Origin: Pseudomonadota bacterium
GTDB taxonomy: Bacteria; Pseudomonadota; Gammaproteobacteria; Pseudomonadales; Pseudohongiellaceae
DNA length: 64,000 nucleotides
Assembly (NCBI GenBank): GCA_027592275.1
Contig: JAQCKF010000011.1
Span: 45,180-109,179, forward strand
Direction: 5' to 3'
Part shown: piece by piece, positions 51,687-60,591 of the stretch
How the letters are laid out: the number at the start of each line of letters is the position of its first letter
How positions within the stretch are numbered: the stretch's first letter is position 1
Position numbers and translations under genes: made by a program
Notes under the pieces: generated by a model
Databases searched by the model: none
What the model saw: the letters and a program-made list of their open reading frames with translations, nothing else
Told to the model about the DNA's origin: nothing

Positions 51687-52742
51687 TTAAAATGTCGCCA
51701 ATGCGTTAAAAGGACTCGCTGTACCGCCTTTGATCGGATTGATCTGGATAGACGTCATAAATTCCCAGCGTTGCAAGCGTGCTGCAGTCTCAGCGACGTC
51801 CTTCATGTAGCCGTTGTCCACGATCGGCAGGCCTAAGTTCACCTGAGTCAGTTGGTGTATGGGTCTATTGATTCCCTCCACGCCGGAAGGCTGCACATCA
51901 TTCACCGCATCACCAATTAATATCGCTACATCGCGCTCGCGCAGAAAAGGCAGGACCGAGGCGTGTAAACCCGCGCCGGCCTGACCGTATTGCCAAGGAC
52001 CTTCTGCATCGCGCATGGCCCAGCGTCCAGTGCGAACGAATAAAGCGTCGCCACTGCTAATAGTTACACCTGCAAACTCTTCCCAGGCGAGCAGGTCCTC
52101 TACATAGATGGGAGTGCTAGGGTCTAGCCATTCGACGCCGCGCAGCAAAGGCATGTCGACCAGAATGCCTCGGGTCACATAAGAGGTGCCCATGCGATCG
52201 ATAGCTAGGTCCTCACAACCCGTGGCGGTGAGGTTCTGCGGATAGCCATTGAAGATAATATATTCGCCATCGATTTCAGTGCGGTAATGACAGAGTGCGT
52301 CCAGATGAGACAGCATGCCGTCGTGCAGAGAGAACTGAATCTCGTCCAGGGCGAAGGAAGGCTCGCCGGTAACTGGGTCTATCCGGCTCATCCAATGATC
52401 AGTAGGGCCGAAGGCGGCACTATCTATTGCGGGTGGCTCAGTGGTTACGAAATGCTGCAAGGTCACGCTTTCGCCAGAGCGCACCAAGGAGGCGGCCTGT
52501 TTAGTCTTCGCCGCTGTAATCAGGTTAAGGGTGCCGCGCTGGTCATCAGGCCCCCAGCGCCCCCAATTTGAGAGCTCCTGCTCCCAGCCAGCCAGCGTTT
52601 CCAGCGTCACCTTGATCGACTCTTCCTGAGTTGAAGGATGCGCCTCAAACGGCTGAGCATGAGCCACACTAAGTGCAAACATGGCGGCACAAACACTACC
52701 GATGCTAGTGAGTGATTTAACAGACTTGAAGGTGTTGCGCAT
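51687..52742 (-). CDS. Cyclase family protein (kynurenine-formamidase-like), secreted
   Basis: About 351 residues with a signal peptide (SVCAAMFALSVAHAQ). The metal motif region is SLHDGMLSHLDALCHY, a variant of the HxGTHxDxPxH pattern of the cyclase/kynurenine formamidase family. GDALFVRTGRWAMRD and GLHASVLPFLRERDVAILIGD are conserved in this group. The frame extends to TTG 52775, but ATG 52742 has AAGGG upstream and starts the signal peptide. The substrate is unknown; the altered metal motif makes a classical formamidase activity uncertain. Convergent with the PQQ operon. Confidence 0.8.
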   Translation of the reverse strand: MRNTFKSVKSLTSIGSVCAAMFALSVAHAQPFEAHPSTQEESIKVTLETLAGWEQELSNWGRWGPDDQRGTLNLITAAKTKQAASLVRSGESVTLQHFVTTEPPAIDSAAFGPTDHWMSRIDPVTGEPSFALDEIQFSLHDGMLSHLDALCHYRTEIDGEYIIFNGYPQNLTATGCEDLAIDRMGTSYVTRGILVDMPLLRGVEWLDPSTPIYVEDLLAWEEFAGVTISSGDALFVRTGRWAMRDAEGPWQYGQAGAGLHASVLPFLRERDVAILIGDAVNDVQPSGVEGINRPIHQLTQVNLGLPIVDNGYMKDVAETAARLQRWEFMTSIQINPIKGGTASPFNALATF

Positions 52743-52900
52743 GAGGATACCCTTTTTCAGGTGAGCGAATTTCAATCCAGAATAGAGAGCTTGCGCGAGA
52801 GAGTCTAGCGCTATCTAACAGAGAACAGCCCTGCAGGGGTTTCTTATAGCTATGCTAAGAATAGTCGAGCAAATTATCGCTAAGAATAGCCGCGCAAGAA

Positions 52901-53470
52901 CTAGCGCAGATACTCAAGAGTAACAGCGCGGATAGAGTGCCTAACACCCCGGGCCATGGCCTTGCTTGAGATTGTTGCTTTCACGATGCCGTCTATGTCG
53001 TTGCCAATCTGGAATCGCTGTTCGGCGCGCTTACCGACGAACTGTTCTTCATAGCCATCCCAGGCGAAGAAATCTCCCCAAGTATGGCGCAGGGATTCTT
53101 TGTAATAGATGACCTTTAAGCCAACGATGTTGCCCTCCAAATCCATGCCGATGAGGCTGTCGATCTGGCTGGTGTAACCGCTAGGCTCGGGATGGGTGTC
53201 GGCGGAGACGAAGGCATAGCCGATCAGAGTCTGCTCGCCCGTGTCTGAGTCAGTCTTATAGGCTTTGTAGACGGGCACCTCGCCTTCCTTCTCGGAAAAG
53301 CTATCCGCGCCCGGCACAACTTCTTTGAGCAGTCTTAAGGTGGTGTGATCTTTGTTTTTGGCCTGGACACCACCGTTGAAGATTGCGCCATTGGATAGAA
53401 TTACGAGCACGAGAAGCCCAGTGCTCAATAGAGTCTTTAGCCAAGAATGAATCGAATGCCGCAGTGACAT
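52901..53470 (-). CDS. FMN-binding domain protein with flavinylation-like motif
   Basis: A 189-residue exported protein: N-terminal signal anchor (LLSTGLLVLVILSNGAIF) then an FMN_bind domain. GYAFVSADTHPEPSGYTSQIDSLIGMD and DGIVKATISSKAMARGVR are like RnfG/NqrC; DGIVKAT fits the ApbE flavinylation pattern with Thr as acceptor. Unlike in Rnf or Nqr operons, no partner subunit, ApbE or cytochrome lies next to it. It probably serves as a stand-alone periplasmic electron carrier or part of an extracytosolic flavinylated chain. Confidence 0.82.
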   Translation of the reverse strand: MSLRHSIHSWLKTLLSTGLLVLVILSNGAIFNGGVQAKNKDHTTLRLLKEVVPGADSFSEKEGEVPVYKAYKTDSDTGEQTLIGYAFVSADTHPEPSGYTSQIDSLIGMDLEGNIVGLKVIYYKESLRHTWGDFFAWDGYEEQFVGKRAEQRFQIGNDIDGIVKATISSKAMARGVRHSIRAVTLEYLR

Positions 53471-53801
53471 AGTGCTTTCGTGTTTCCTTAGTATTGTCTT
53501 CGAGCCGCATTGAAGTTTCGCTGCTTGGCCACCATAGTTTAGTTAGCTCAGACAGAGGTGTTCAGTACGAACATGAGTAGTTTGGCAATTTTTCCGGCAG
53601 GGGACAAGAGGGCTCCAGCCTTGATGGGCTGAGAAAGCCGAAGTTTGGGCCTCAAATTTGTAACTTATTGAAACACATTGCTAATTCATCCAACTATGTA
53701 TTGAAAATGGAACGTTCTGACAATGGAATAATTCTGCTATCCTAACAATTGGATTCACTAACCGCTGCTGGAATCCAGCAGGGCACAACTTAGGAAATAC
53801 T
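53471..53801. other. Divergent intergenic region, no gene recognised
   Basis: 331 bp between divergent genes. No ORF or RNA structure stands out. Short A/T-rich tracts before 53802 could hold the terB promoter; AGGAAATACT precedes that ATG. Confidence 0.3.
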
Positions 53802-54239
53802 ATGAGTCTGGTAGATTTTTCAAAGATTACAAAATTGATCAGAGACGACAAGCACAGAGCCAAACATAAGCAAGAACTGTTTCAGGAAGTCATGCTGATG
53901 GTGCTAGCGAGAGTAACGCGCGCTGACTCTAACGTCGAAACGGTAGAGCTTGAGACAGTTCAAAAAGTTCTCAAAGAAGAACTTGGGCAAGATATCTCTG
54001 TCGCCGAAATACGCACGGCATCATCCTCAGAAATTTTCGAGACGCAGTCTTTAGAGAGCTATCTCTCCACTGCAACGCGCAAGCTGGATGAACGCGAGCG
54101 TATGCTCATCTTGGCATCTTTGAAGAAGGTGATTCGCAGCGACGAGATTATTCGCAGTTTCGAATTAGACTTTTTCGATAGGGTAGCGTTAGCATTACTT
54201 GCTACTCCCTCTGAGATTGCAGGCTTGGTTGCAGACTAG
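53802..54239 (+). CDS. TerB family protein
   Basis: A 145-residue cytoplasmic helical protein of the TerB/DjlA-like family. FQEVMLMVLARVTRADSNVETVELETVQKVLKEEL and LDERERMLILASLKKVIRSDEII...FFDRVALALL are the paired acidic helix motifs that bind metal ions in this family. TerB is linked to tellurite and phage resistance, but stand-alone members like this are common and of unknown function. The ATG at 53802 is preceded by AGGAAATACT. Confidence 0.82.
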   Translation: MSLVDFSKITKLIRDDKHRAKHKQELFQEVMLMVLARVTRADSNVETVELETVQKVLKEELGQDISVAEIRTASSSEIFETQSLESYLSTATRKLDERERMLILASLKKVIRSDEIIRSFELDFFDRVALALLATPSEIAGLVAD

Positions 54240-54359
54240 CGCCTGAATGAACCCAGCAGTGATTGCAATTTTCTGCAGTGCTGCTTTTGTCTTGATGCTC
54301 GGTAGAGGAGCTTGCCTAGACTTCGCGCAAGCTTCCCTAACTGATCAAAAGAACTCTCT

Positions 54360-55577
54360 ATGACAACCGACACAAATCCTCTCTTCAGCAATCTTCGTGT
54401 TGTTGAATTAGCATCCATGATTCTAGCGCCATCTGCTGCCGTCATATTGGCAGACTACGGCGCTGAAGTTATCAAAGTTGAACCTCCAAAGACGGGCGAC
54501 CTCAATCGAAACTGGCATAGGAAGATAAACGGTCTGCCTATTTCTGATATGGCCTACGGTTTTGAGGTGGACAACCGCAACAAGAAGAGCGTGGTACTAA
54601 ATCTCAAATCGCCAGATGCCTACGCAGCTCTGTGCAAGATAATCAGTGAAGCGGACGTGTTGATAACCAACTACCGATTGAAGGCGTTGGACAAACTCAA
54701 GCTCGACTACGAATCCATTCGCGCTATAAATCCCCGTATTATCTACGCCCTAGCTACTGGCTTCGGCGAAGAAGGCGAGGAGGCGCGCAAGCCCGGTTAC
54801 GACACCGTCTCCTACTGGTCGCGATCAGGTATTGAACACCAAATTTTTCCTTATGAGGGTTGGCTTGGGCAATTTCCTTACGGCTCTGGCGATCATCCAA
54901 GCGGCATGGCGCTGTTCGGCTCCATAATGACGGGCCTTTACCAGCGCGAAAAAACGGGCGAGGGTTGCAAGGTTTCGACATCTCTCTTGGCTAACGGTGC
55001 CTGGTCAAATGCGGTCATGCTGCAGGCGCAACTCGCAGGTGCGCAGTTTAGAGAAAAGCGCCCTCGCGAGAATGCTTATAATTTTATCTCTCTGCATTAC
55101 CCAACTAGCGACGATCGCCTGCTGAAGATGAGCATGGTGAATACCGCGAAAGATTGGCGCCCCTTCTGCAATGCTATTGATAGAAATGATTTGCCCGAGG
55201 ATGCTCGTTTTTTTGACAACGAGGCCCGCATTGCCAACATGCCAACGCTTATTAAAGAAGTTTCCGAGACAATACGGAGGCAGCCGATTGCGCACTGGCT
55301 GCAGAAGTTGGAGCAGGCGGATGTGCCACATACTGTTGTGTCCAACTACGAAGAGGCTGCAAACGATAAGCAAAAAGAAGCAAACGATATTATTGTTCCA
55401 CTGGATCATCCCGAGCACGGAATGATGCGCACTGTTAACAGCCCATTTAAAGTAAGTGGCGCGGACAAACTACCCGCCAAGGCTGCCCCCAAACTAGGCG
55501 AGCATACCGAAGAAGTACTTAAACGCTTTGGCTTCAATGACGAAGAGATAGCCCGCCTGACAGACGACTCGATATGA
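54360..55577 (+). CDS. CaiB/BaiF family (class III) CoA transferase
   Basis: A 405-residue CoA transferase. The N-terminus RVVELASMILAPSAAVILADYGAEVIKVEPPKTGD is the family signature; the catalytic aspartate is probably Asp in YGSGDHPSGMAL, near residue 179. Family members swap CoA between carboxylic acids such as carnitine, formate/oxalate or bile acids; the acid here is unknown. The stop overlaps the DUF2288 start (ATGA) at 55574-55577. Confidence 0.92.
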   Translation: MTTDTNPLFSNLRVVELASMILAPSAAVILADYGAEVIKVEPPKTGDLNRNWHRKINGLPISDMAYGFEVDNRNKKSVVLNLKSPDAYAALCKIISEADVLITNYRLKALDKLKLDYESIRAINPRIIYALATGFGEEGEEARKPGYDTVSYWSRSGIEHQIFPYEGWLGQFPYGSGDHPSGMALFGSIMTGLYQREKTGEGCKVSTSLLANGAWSNAVMLQAQLAGAQFREKRPRENAYNFISLHYPTSDDRLLKMSMVNTAKDWRPFCNAIDRNDLPEDARFFDNEARIANMPTLIKEVSETIRRQPIAHWLQKLEQADVPHTVVSNYEEAANDKQKEANDIIVPLDHPEHGMMRTVNSPFKVSGADKLPAKAAPKLGEHTEEVLKRFGFNDEEIARLTDDSI

Positions 55578-55897
55578 GCGAGGCAAGCGAGAGCGATCCT
55601 GCAGTCGTTAGGCAGAAACTAAACATTGATACCGCCAAGATAAAATGGAGCGCCTTACACGAGCACCAACAGATCGAGTGTGTGATTGCCGTGTCTACCG
55701 CTCTGGATCTGATCGATGTAGCCTGCGAATTCACCTTCGACAACCACGAGCAGGTGAAGGCCTGGATGGAGCAGGAGAAGATTACTAAGGTGAGCGACGA
55801 GCAGGCGCAGCAGTGGAAGACTGAGGACTGTGAGCTATGGGCAGTGGTTGTGGCTCCTTGGGTGTTGGTGCAGGAACCAAAGCCCGGAGCGAGTTAG
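55574..55897 (+). CDS. DUF2288 family protein
   Basis: A 107-residue cytoplasmic protein. KLNIDTAKIKWSAL, AVSTALDLIDVACEFTFDNHEQVKAWM and WAVVVAPWVLVQEP match DUF2288, a small conserved proteobacterial family of unknown function. It overlaps the CoA transferase gene by 4 bp, so both are probably translated together. Confidence 0.88.
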   Translation: MSEASESDPAVVRQKLNIDTAKIKWSALHEHQQIECVIAVSTALDLIDVACEFTFDNHEQVKAWMEQEKITKVSDEQAQQWKTEDCELWAVVVAPWVLVQEPKPGAS

Positions 55898-55927
55898 CCG
55901 ACATAACCACTGACTGCAACGAATATT

Positions 55928-56878
55928 ATGGACGTCAATTCCATCTGCTGCTTTACGGATGTGAGAAGACAGAATAGCCAGAATAAAATTGGTAAGACGA
56001 TTTCCGCAACCGCCACAGGCGCGCTCGATAACGGTTTTACGATGGAGGTCATAGACAACGCTGCGGCAATCGAAGATCCTGGGCTAGAGAAAAAAATCTG
56101 CCTAGGCGCACTGCCATCCATGCTGGCCTTCGCTTTCCTCGTTCAGCTGAGTGGTTTTGGCAGTAGCATCCAAAGAATCGCATTTACGATGCCGGTACAC
56201 GAGCTTGGTCACGCTACAGTCGCATGGTTCTGCGGATTCAATGCCGTGCCCACCTTATGGAAAACTATCAGTCCGAGCAATCGCGGCATCGCAGCCAGCT
56301 TCGTGCTCTTTGTAGGCATTGTATCCTTGGTCAATTACGGCCGCCGGCACATGCAGAATGTCTGGGTGGTAATAGCGGCGTTCCTACTCTTGATGCAGGG
56401 CATCGGCACTCTAATGGTTTCAGAGCGCGATTCCCAGCAGTACATCCTCTTTGGCGGTGATGGAGGGGGCATGGTGTTGGCCACGGTATTAATGCTTTCG
56501 TTCTACTTCGGCAAAGAGACTCAGCTCTACAAGGGCGGTCTAAGATGGGGGTTCCTAGGCATTGGCGCCGCTGGCTTCGCCGATATGTTCATGACCTGGT
56601 GGCGATCCGCTAGCGATCGCTTACAAGTGCCCTATGGCCTCACCGGTGGCGAACCTACAGATGCGTTCAAACTCATCAATTACCACACATGGAGTTGGGA
56701 ACAACTGATTTCGAGGCATGTGGCGGTTGGGGTGATCTGCCTCTTGGTGCTGCTGGGATTCTATCTATGGGGCATCAAGCAGGCCAATAAGATGATAGCT
56801 AGGAAAAACAGAGAAGACGCAGAGGCGCATCTAGCAGGCTCAGGAGACCCAAATCCAGCAGTGACTCCAAATCTATAG
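55928..56878 (+). CDS. Multi-pass membrane protein with HELGH motif (putative metalloprotease)
   Basis: A 316-residue membrane protein with about seven hydrophobic segments. TMPVHELGHATVAWFCGF (HELGH at residues 91-95) is the zinc motif typical of M50 site-2-protease-like families and a few related membrane proteins. A second zinc ligand motif of classical S2P (NxxPxxxLDG) was not found, so catalysis is unproven. The start is uncertain: ATG 55928 and ATG 56042 are both in frame, neither with a good ribosome-binding site. It follows DUF2288 after 30 bp, in the same direction. Confidence 0.7.
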   Translation: MDVNSICCFTDVRRQNSQNKIGKTISATATGALDNGFTMEVIDNAAAIEDPGLEKKICLGALPSMLAFAFLVQLSGFGSSIQRIAFTMPVHELGHATVAWFCGFNAVPTLWKTISPSNRGIAASFVLFVGIVSLVNYGRRHMQNVWVVIAAFLLLMQGIGTLMVSERDSQQYILFGGDGGGMVLATVLMLSFYFGKETQLYKGGLRWGFLGIGAAGFADMFMTWWRSASDRLQVPYGLTGGEPTDAFKLINYHTWSWEQLISRHVAVGVICLLVLLGFYLWGIKQANKMIARKNREDAEAHLAGSGDPNPAVTPNL

Positions 56879-56991
56879 GGTCGCAAAAATAATGATAGTC
56901 AAAGCAAGGTTACTCAATTAATTGACCTGTTTTATTAAGTGCTTTCTAGGTAGACTGTGACGCGACTATTGAACTAAAAAGGTAGTAGAAA

Positions 56992-57723
56992 ATGGCTTTA
57001 CCAGTACCCCTGCGAAAAGACAGACACGCCAAATCTAGAATAACCGAATCCGGCGACTACAGGCGCTACAAAGATCTGCACTTGATCCCCATTATCTCGC
57101 AGGACTTCTTCACCCTTGGTGCAGAATTCCCGCTGGTATTCGTCAAAGATAGTAGGGGAGAGAGTTTCGTTCCCGTAGCTATAATGGGGCTGAGAGAGGG
57201 CCAAAACCTTTTCTGTCAAACCGAGGAATGGAAGTCACGAGTCATCCCGATTAGATTCAACAATGCGCCTTTCTCCATAGTTCGAGTGGACGACACAGGC
57301 GACCAGCTCGCTGTATTGATAGATGAAGAAAGCTCGATGTTGAGCGAAACAGAGGGCGAATCGCTGTTTAAAGAAGACGGCGAGAGGACTCCATACTTAG
57401 AGCAGCGCATCGAAGATATAATGAAGACCGCTGAGCAAACTGTGCAGACTGAAGCCGTCTGTAAGCTGTTCAAAGAGAAGGATCTGTTAGTAACGCAGCA
57501 GCTGCAACTACAGCACCGTCAAGATTCACCGCGCTATAACATCGATGGCGTGTATACGGTAGATGAGAAGAAGCTCAATGCATTGTCCGATGAAGATTTC
57601 TTGGATATGCGTAAGAAGGGCGTGATTCCCTTAATTTATGCGCATCTTAGTTCTTTGCAGCAGCTTAGAAGAGTTTCTGAGATGCAGTACAACGCAGATA
57701 AGGCAGCCGAGGCTAGCGCTTAG
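56992..57723 (+). CDS. SapC family protein
   Basis: A 243-residue protein of the SapC family, first described next to the Campylobacter S-layer genes. It shows HLIPIISQDFFTLGAEFPLVFVKD, VPVAIMGLREGQNLF and the family's KLNALSDEDFLDMRKKGVIPLIYAHLSSLQQL near the C-terminus. In alphaproteobacteria and marine gammaproteobacteria SapC genes often neighbour TonB receptors or JmjC/cupin genes. The function is unknown. A terminator follows. Confidence 0.88.
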   Translation: MALPVPLRKDRHAKSRITESGDYRRYKDLHLIPIISQDFFTLGAEFPLVFVKDSRGESFVPVAIMGLREGQNLFCQTEEWKSRVIPIRFNNAPFSIVRVDDTGDQLAVLIDEESSMLSETEGESLFKEDGERTPYLEQRIEDIMKTAEQTVQTEAVCKLFKEKDLLVTQQLQLQHRQDSPRYNIDGVYTVDEKKLNALSDEDFLDMRKKGVIPLIYAHLSSLQQLRRVSEMQYNADKAAEASA

Positions 57724-57739
57724 TTTTTCAGAACTAATA

Positions 57740-57774
57740 AAGCCCAATCGCTCTTTAGTGGTTGGGCTTTTTTT
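57740..57774 (+). terminator. Rho-independent terminator after the SapC gene
   Basis: Stem AGCCCAATC/GGTTGGGCT (57741-57749 with 57760-57768, one T-G pair), 10-nt loop, then seven to eight T. Confidence 0.9.
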
Positions 57775-57830
57775 ATGATCAAAGAAATGGCGCGTGCGAT
57801 TTGAAACTTAACTTCCCAGTTAGCGACAAT

Positions 57831-59210
57831 CTAAAAGTCTATTTTCGTTCCTATGTAAAAGAAGGTAGATTGTTCGTCGATAAGATCTTTCGAGTCAAGA
57901 AGGATCAAGCCACTATCGAGGCGCACATTACCAGGTACGACACTCCACCTAACTCTTAACTCTAGATGCTGACCCATATAGTCGCCACTTTTTCCGCTTA
58001 CGTCGCGCTGGCCCGTTCTTCCCCAACTGTCCTTAGCTTCGGCAAGCCAAAAATGCCGATAGTCCGCCATCAATGCTACGTTCGTCCAAGGCGTCGCCGT
58101 TAATCGAATGCCTGGTGTAATGATATTGCTGCGACTAATCGGCGCGTAGAGAGAAACTGGACCAAACTCGAAGGCAGTCACGCCTATGATTGTATCGAAC
58201 CGACCGCTGTCGCTATCCAGTGGACTCTCGTCACCACTGGCATAGTTAAACTCGAATATCGCCCGTAGCTTGGACGGCGTATCGAAACTATATGCCAGCT
58301 CTATTCGTTGATAGAAAGCTTGATGATCGAGGTTCGCTGTATCAAGTGGGTTGCTAGACGCCCTGCGTTCACCTGTCTGAAAAATCGACTCCCAATTTAT
58401 GTCCCACTCGTTAACCGCTGCCGAAGAGCGGGCGCGAAAGCCGAAAGTGTGAAGGTCGCGATTGCTAGTTTGCAGCTTACTCGTGTCTTTCTCTTTCAGC
58501 GCTATGTAATAAGTCTCTAGGTTCAGGTCGACATCTAAAAGAGAGGGCAATAGATTCGGTAAGTTAGCAAACACGCCATGAATCCGCAGTGCTTCACTGG
58601 ACTTGTCACCACGGTGATCATTGTCGAGCAAGCTTAATCGATCGCGAGGCGTTCGCCGTACAGGCTGAGCCGACAAGAATCTAAATTCATTGCCATTTGC
58701 CTGTTTGTGACTGAAGGAGACGCCATCGAATGTATTGATCGTATTGCGGTAGCGGTTTCTAGCTATGAGGGTGCGGCTTCCCCAATCCTGCGTGAAACGA
58801 CCCACTCGAATCTCGTTAGAGTTTTCGCTGCCGAACTTGTAGGCGACATTCGCCTGCAGTAGGTCGAGAGTACTCACCTGTGAGGTGGTAAGCTGCGTGT
58901 CTCTATCGGCTTGACCCTGTCGAGAATCCATCATCTCGACCTGAGCGCTAAAGCCATCTTGCTTGTATTGAGCATCTAGCGTCGTCCGTAAAAAGAAAGC
59001 GCCATCATTTGGGCTGGCGCCGACGAAGACATTGCCATCGTAGTGCTCGAAGCGCGATTGATACTCGCCACTCAGAGTGAAGCCGTCATCTAGCCCAAGA
59101 GCATCAGATAGGCTCCAGGGACCATCGGCCGCGAGCAGGGAGTTGCTGATCAATAGGGAGATGGACAGAACTAAGGATATTTTGGTCGAGCAAGCCGCTT
59201 TTGAGAACAT
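57831..59210 (-). CDS. Alginate-export-type outer-membrane beta-barrel protein
   Basis: A 459-residue outer-membrane porin resembling AlgE. The signal peptide ends near SNSLLAAD. The barrel has alternating strands; DYRHFWLAEAKDSWGRTGQRD and GQHLELRVRWSVVPGNVRLDSGLILLDS are typical of the alginate export domain family. The final residues TKIDF fit BAM recognition. Many such proteins are general porins with no link to alginate, and no alginate genes lie here, so the substrate is open. Convergent with SapC. Confidence 0.85.
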   Translation of the reverse strand: MFSKAACSTKISLVLSISLLISNSLLAADGPWSLSDALGLDDGFTLSGEYQSRFEHYDGNVFVGASPNDGAFFLRTTLDAQYKQDGFSAQVEMMDSRQGQADRDTQLTTSQVSTLDLLQANVAYKFGSENSNEIRVGRFTQDWGSRTLIARNRYRNTINTFDGVSFSHKQANGNEFRFLSAQPVRRTPRDRLSLLDNDHRGDKSSEALRIHGVFANLPNLLPSLLDVDLNLETYYIALKEKDTSKLQTSNRDLHTFGFRARSSAAVNEWDINWESIFQTGERRASSNPLDTANLDHQAFYQRIELAYSFDTPSKLRAIFEFNYASGDESPLDSDSGRFDTIIGVTAFEFGPVSLYAPISRSNIITPGIRLTATPWTNVALMADYRHFWLAEAKDSWGRTGQRDVSGKSGDYMGQHLELRVRWSVVPGNVRLDSGLILLDSKDLIDEQSTFFYIGTKIDF

Positions 59211-59325
59211 ATTATTATCGTTTTTAGTTAGTAGGGCGCCGCTAATGCTACACCAGTCCTAGGCTGAGTTCACTTCCCATTCCGGTGCCGGTAAACAGCC
59301 AAATAGGAGGGTTGAGCCAAACTTC

Positions 59326-59505
59326 CTAGCCCATGAAATAGCGTATAGCCATGCCGATAATGAGAACACCCATTAAGGCTGGCATGTAGCGAGTCATCTT
59401 GCCTAGTTCCTCATCGGACTTCTCTGTGCTGTATTTCTCGATCAATGGAAGGCCAACGACTAGTACCAAAAAGAGTATAGCAAGTATCGATAGTAAGACT
59501 GTCAT
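59326..59505 (-). CDS. Small two-TM membrane protein (59 residues)
   Basis: A 60-codon ORF from ATG 59505 to TAG 59326-59328. It has two hydrophobic helices (LLSILAILFLVLVVGLPL and YMPALMGVLIIGMAIRYF) joined by a charged loop (IEKYSTEKSDEELGKMTR). AGGTGA lies 6-7 nt upstream of the ATG. Both composition and ribosome-binding site look genuine. The function is unknown. It shares a direction with the porin gene but lies upstream of it. Confidence 0.65.
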   Translation of the reverse strand: MTVLLSILAILFLVLVVGLPLIEKYSTEKSDEELGKMTRYMPALMGVLIIGMAIRYFMG

Positions 59506-59654
59506 TGAATGTCACCTACAGCGTCGGAATCAGCAGTAGTTTTATTCTAAATGGAAATGATCGGGTTTGCATTGAGTCCAGCGAGCGGGCGGGGCAATAG
59601 CTCCAAAATACTGTATATTGACGCTGAATCCACACTTAGAAACCTATAATAAAG

Positions 59655-60584
59655 GTGGTCATCATGATCAGTTCAGTCGACCTATTCTCACTTACGCTCC
59701 TCGCCACAGGCGGGCTATATGCCTGCATGGCGGCTTACTTTGGCGGCTTGGTGGGAACAAAACGCCCGCAAGCCCGAATTGTTTGGAATTCAGAGCCCAT
59801 CCTCTGGATCATTACGTTGCTGCTTACATTCTCAATCGTATTCAAAATCGTTGAGCCAGGAGTAGGAGAAGGGCCAGGTGTTTGGTACTTGATTGGTGCC
59901 GGCAATCTCATGGTGATTTACATCTATCTCGTGATAGAGCTTGCGCGCCACGATCTACCAAAAATTGGCTATTGGGGTATCGCTGCATTGACGGCAGCAG
60001 CGGTTATCTACACGACGGCAACTGTCGTCATGGGATTTTCATCTCAGTTAATGGATCTTGAACTCTATAAGAATGTGCTCGCAACCTTGTTGGCGGCGAT
60101 GACCCACTTACTCTTGCTAGTACTTGTATTTAATTTGCTGCGTTCTCTTCGAAGTTCATTCATAAAAATCTGGATGGCAGACTCAAATTCTCGAGACCGA
60201 TTAACTGCCGGTGGAATAGAGGTCAGTTGCATAGGGGAGGTAAGCAATCCAGACGGCGCGCTTTCCGATCTTGGATTGGACTCAGAAGAAAAAACAGATC
60301 CCGCAACCTTAAATCCTGAAAGCGGCATCATCGTCGACTTTGGCATGCGCCGTATTGAAGACCATGGTTTTAGATCTGATCTGCGAGTTGTGTGTAGTAA
60401 TTCGGATCAGTCCATCGCGGTGGAAGTTAGTAACGATGGCAAAGATTGGGAGCTTTGTGAGCGAGAAGGTAAAATTCTTACCGACTGGGATGTACCTTAC
60501 TTTAATAGCCCTTGGCGGTATGTGCGTGTAACTAATAAAAGCGACCAAGACATCCAAATCTCTGAAGTTTACGATTTAGACTAA
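59655..60584 (+). CDS. Membrane protein with four TM helices and a C-terminal beta-sandwich-like domain
   Basis: A 309-residue protein, not recognised. Residues 1-175 hold about five hydrophobic segments. The remaining 130 residues are soluble: RDLRVVCSNSDQSIAVEVSNDGKDWELC and WRYVRVTNKSDQDIQISEVYDLD have the strand pattern of discoidin/F5-8C-type carbohydrate- or phospholipid-binding domains. The topology would place that domain inside or outside depending on helix count. AAAGGTGGTCATC lies ahead of the start. Convergent with the DUF1232 gene (7 bp apart). Confidence 0.65.
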   Translation: MVIMISSVDLFSLTLLATGGLYACMAAYFGGLVGTKRPQARIVWNSEPILWIITLLLTFSIVFKIVEPGVGEGPGVWYLIGAGNLMVIYIYLVIELARHDLPKIGYWGIAALTAAAVIYTTATVVMGFSSQLMDLELYKNVLATLLAAMTHLLLLVLVFNLLRSLRSSFIKIWMADSNSRDRLTAGGIEVSCIGEVSNPDGALSDLGLDSEEKTDPATLNPESGIIVDFGMRRIEDHGFRSDLRVVCSNSDQSIAVEVSNDGKDWELCEREGKILTDWDVPYFNSPWRYVRVTNKSDQDIQISEVYDLD

Positions 60585-60591
60585 AGGGCGG

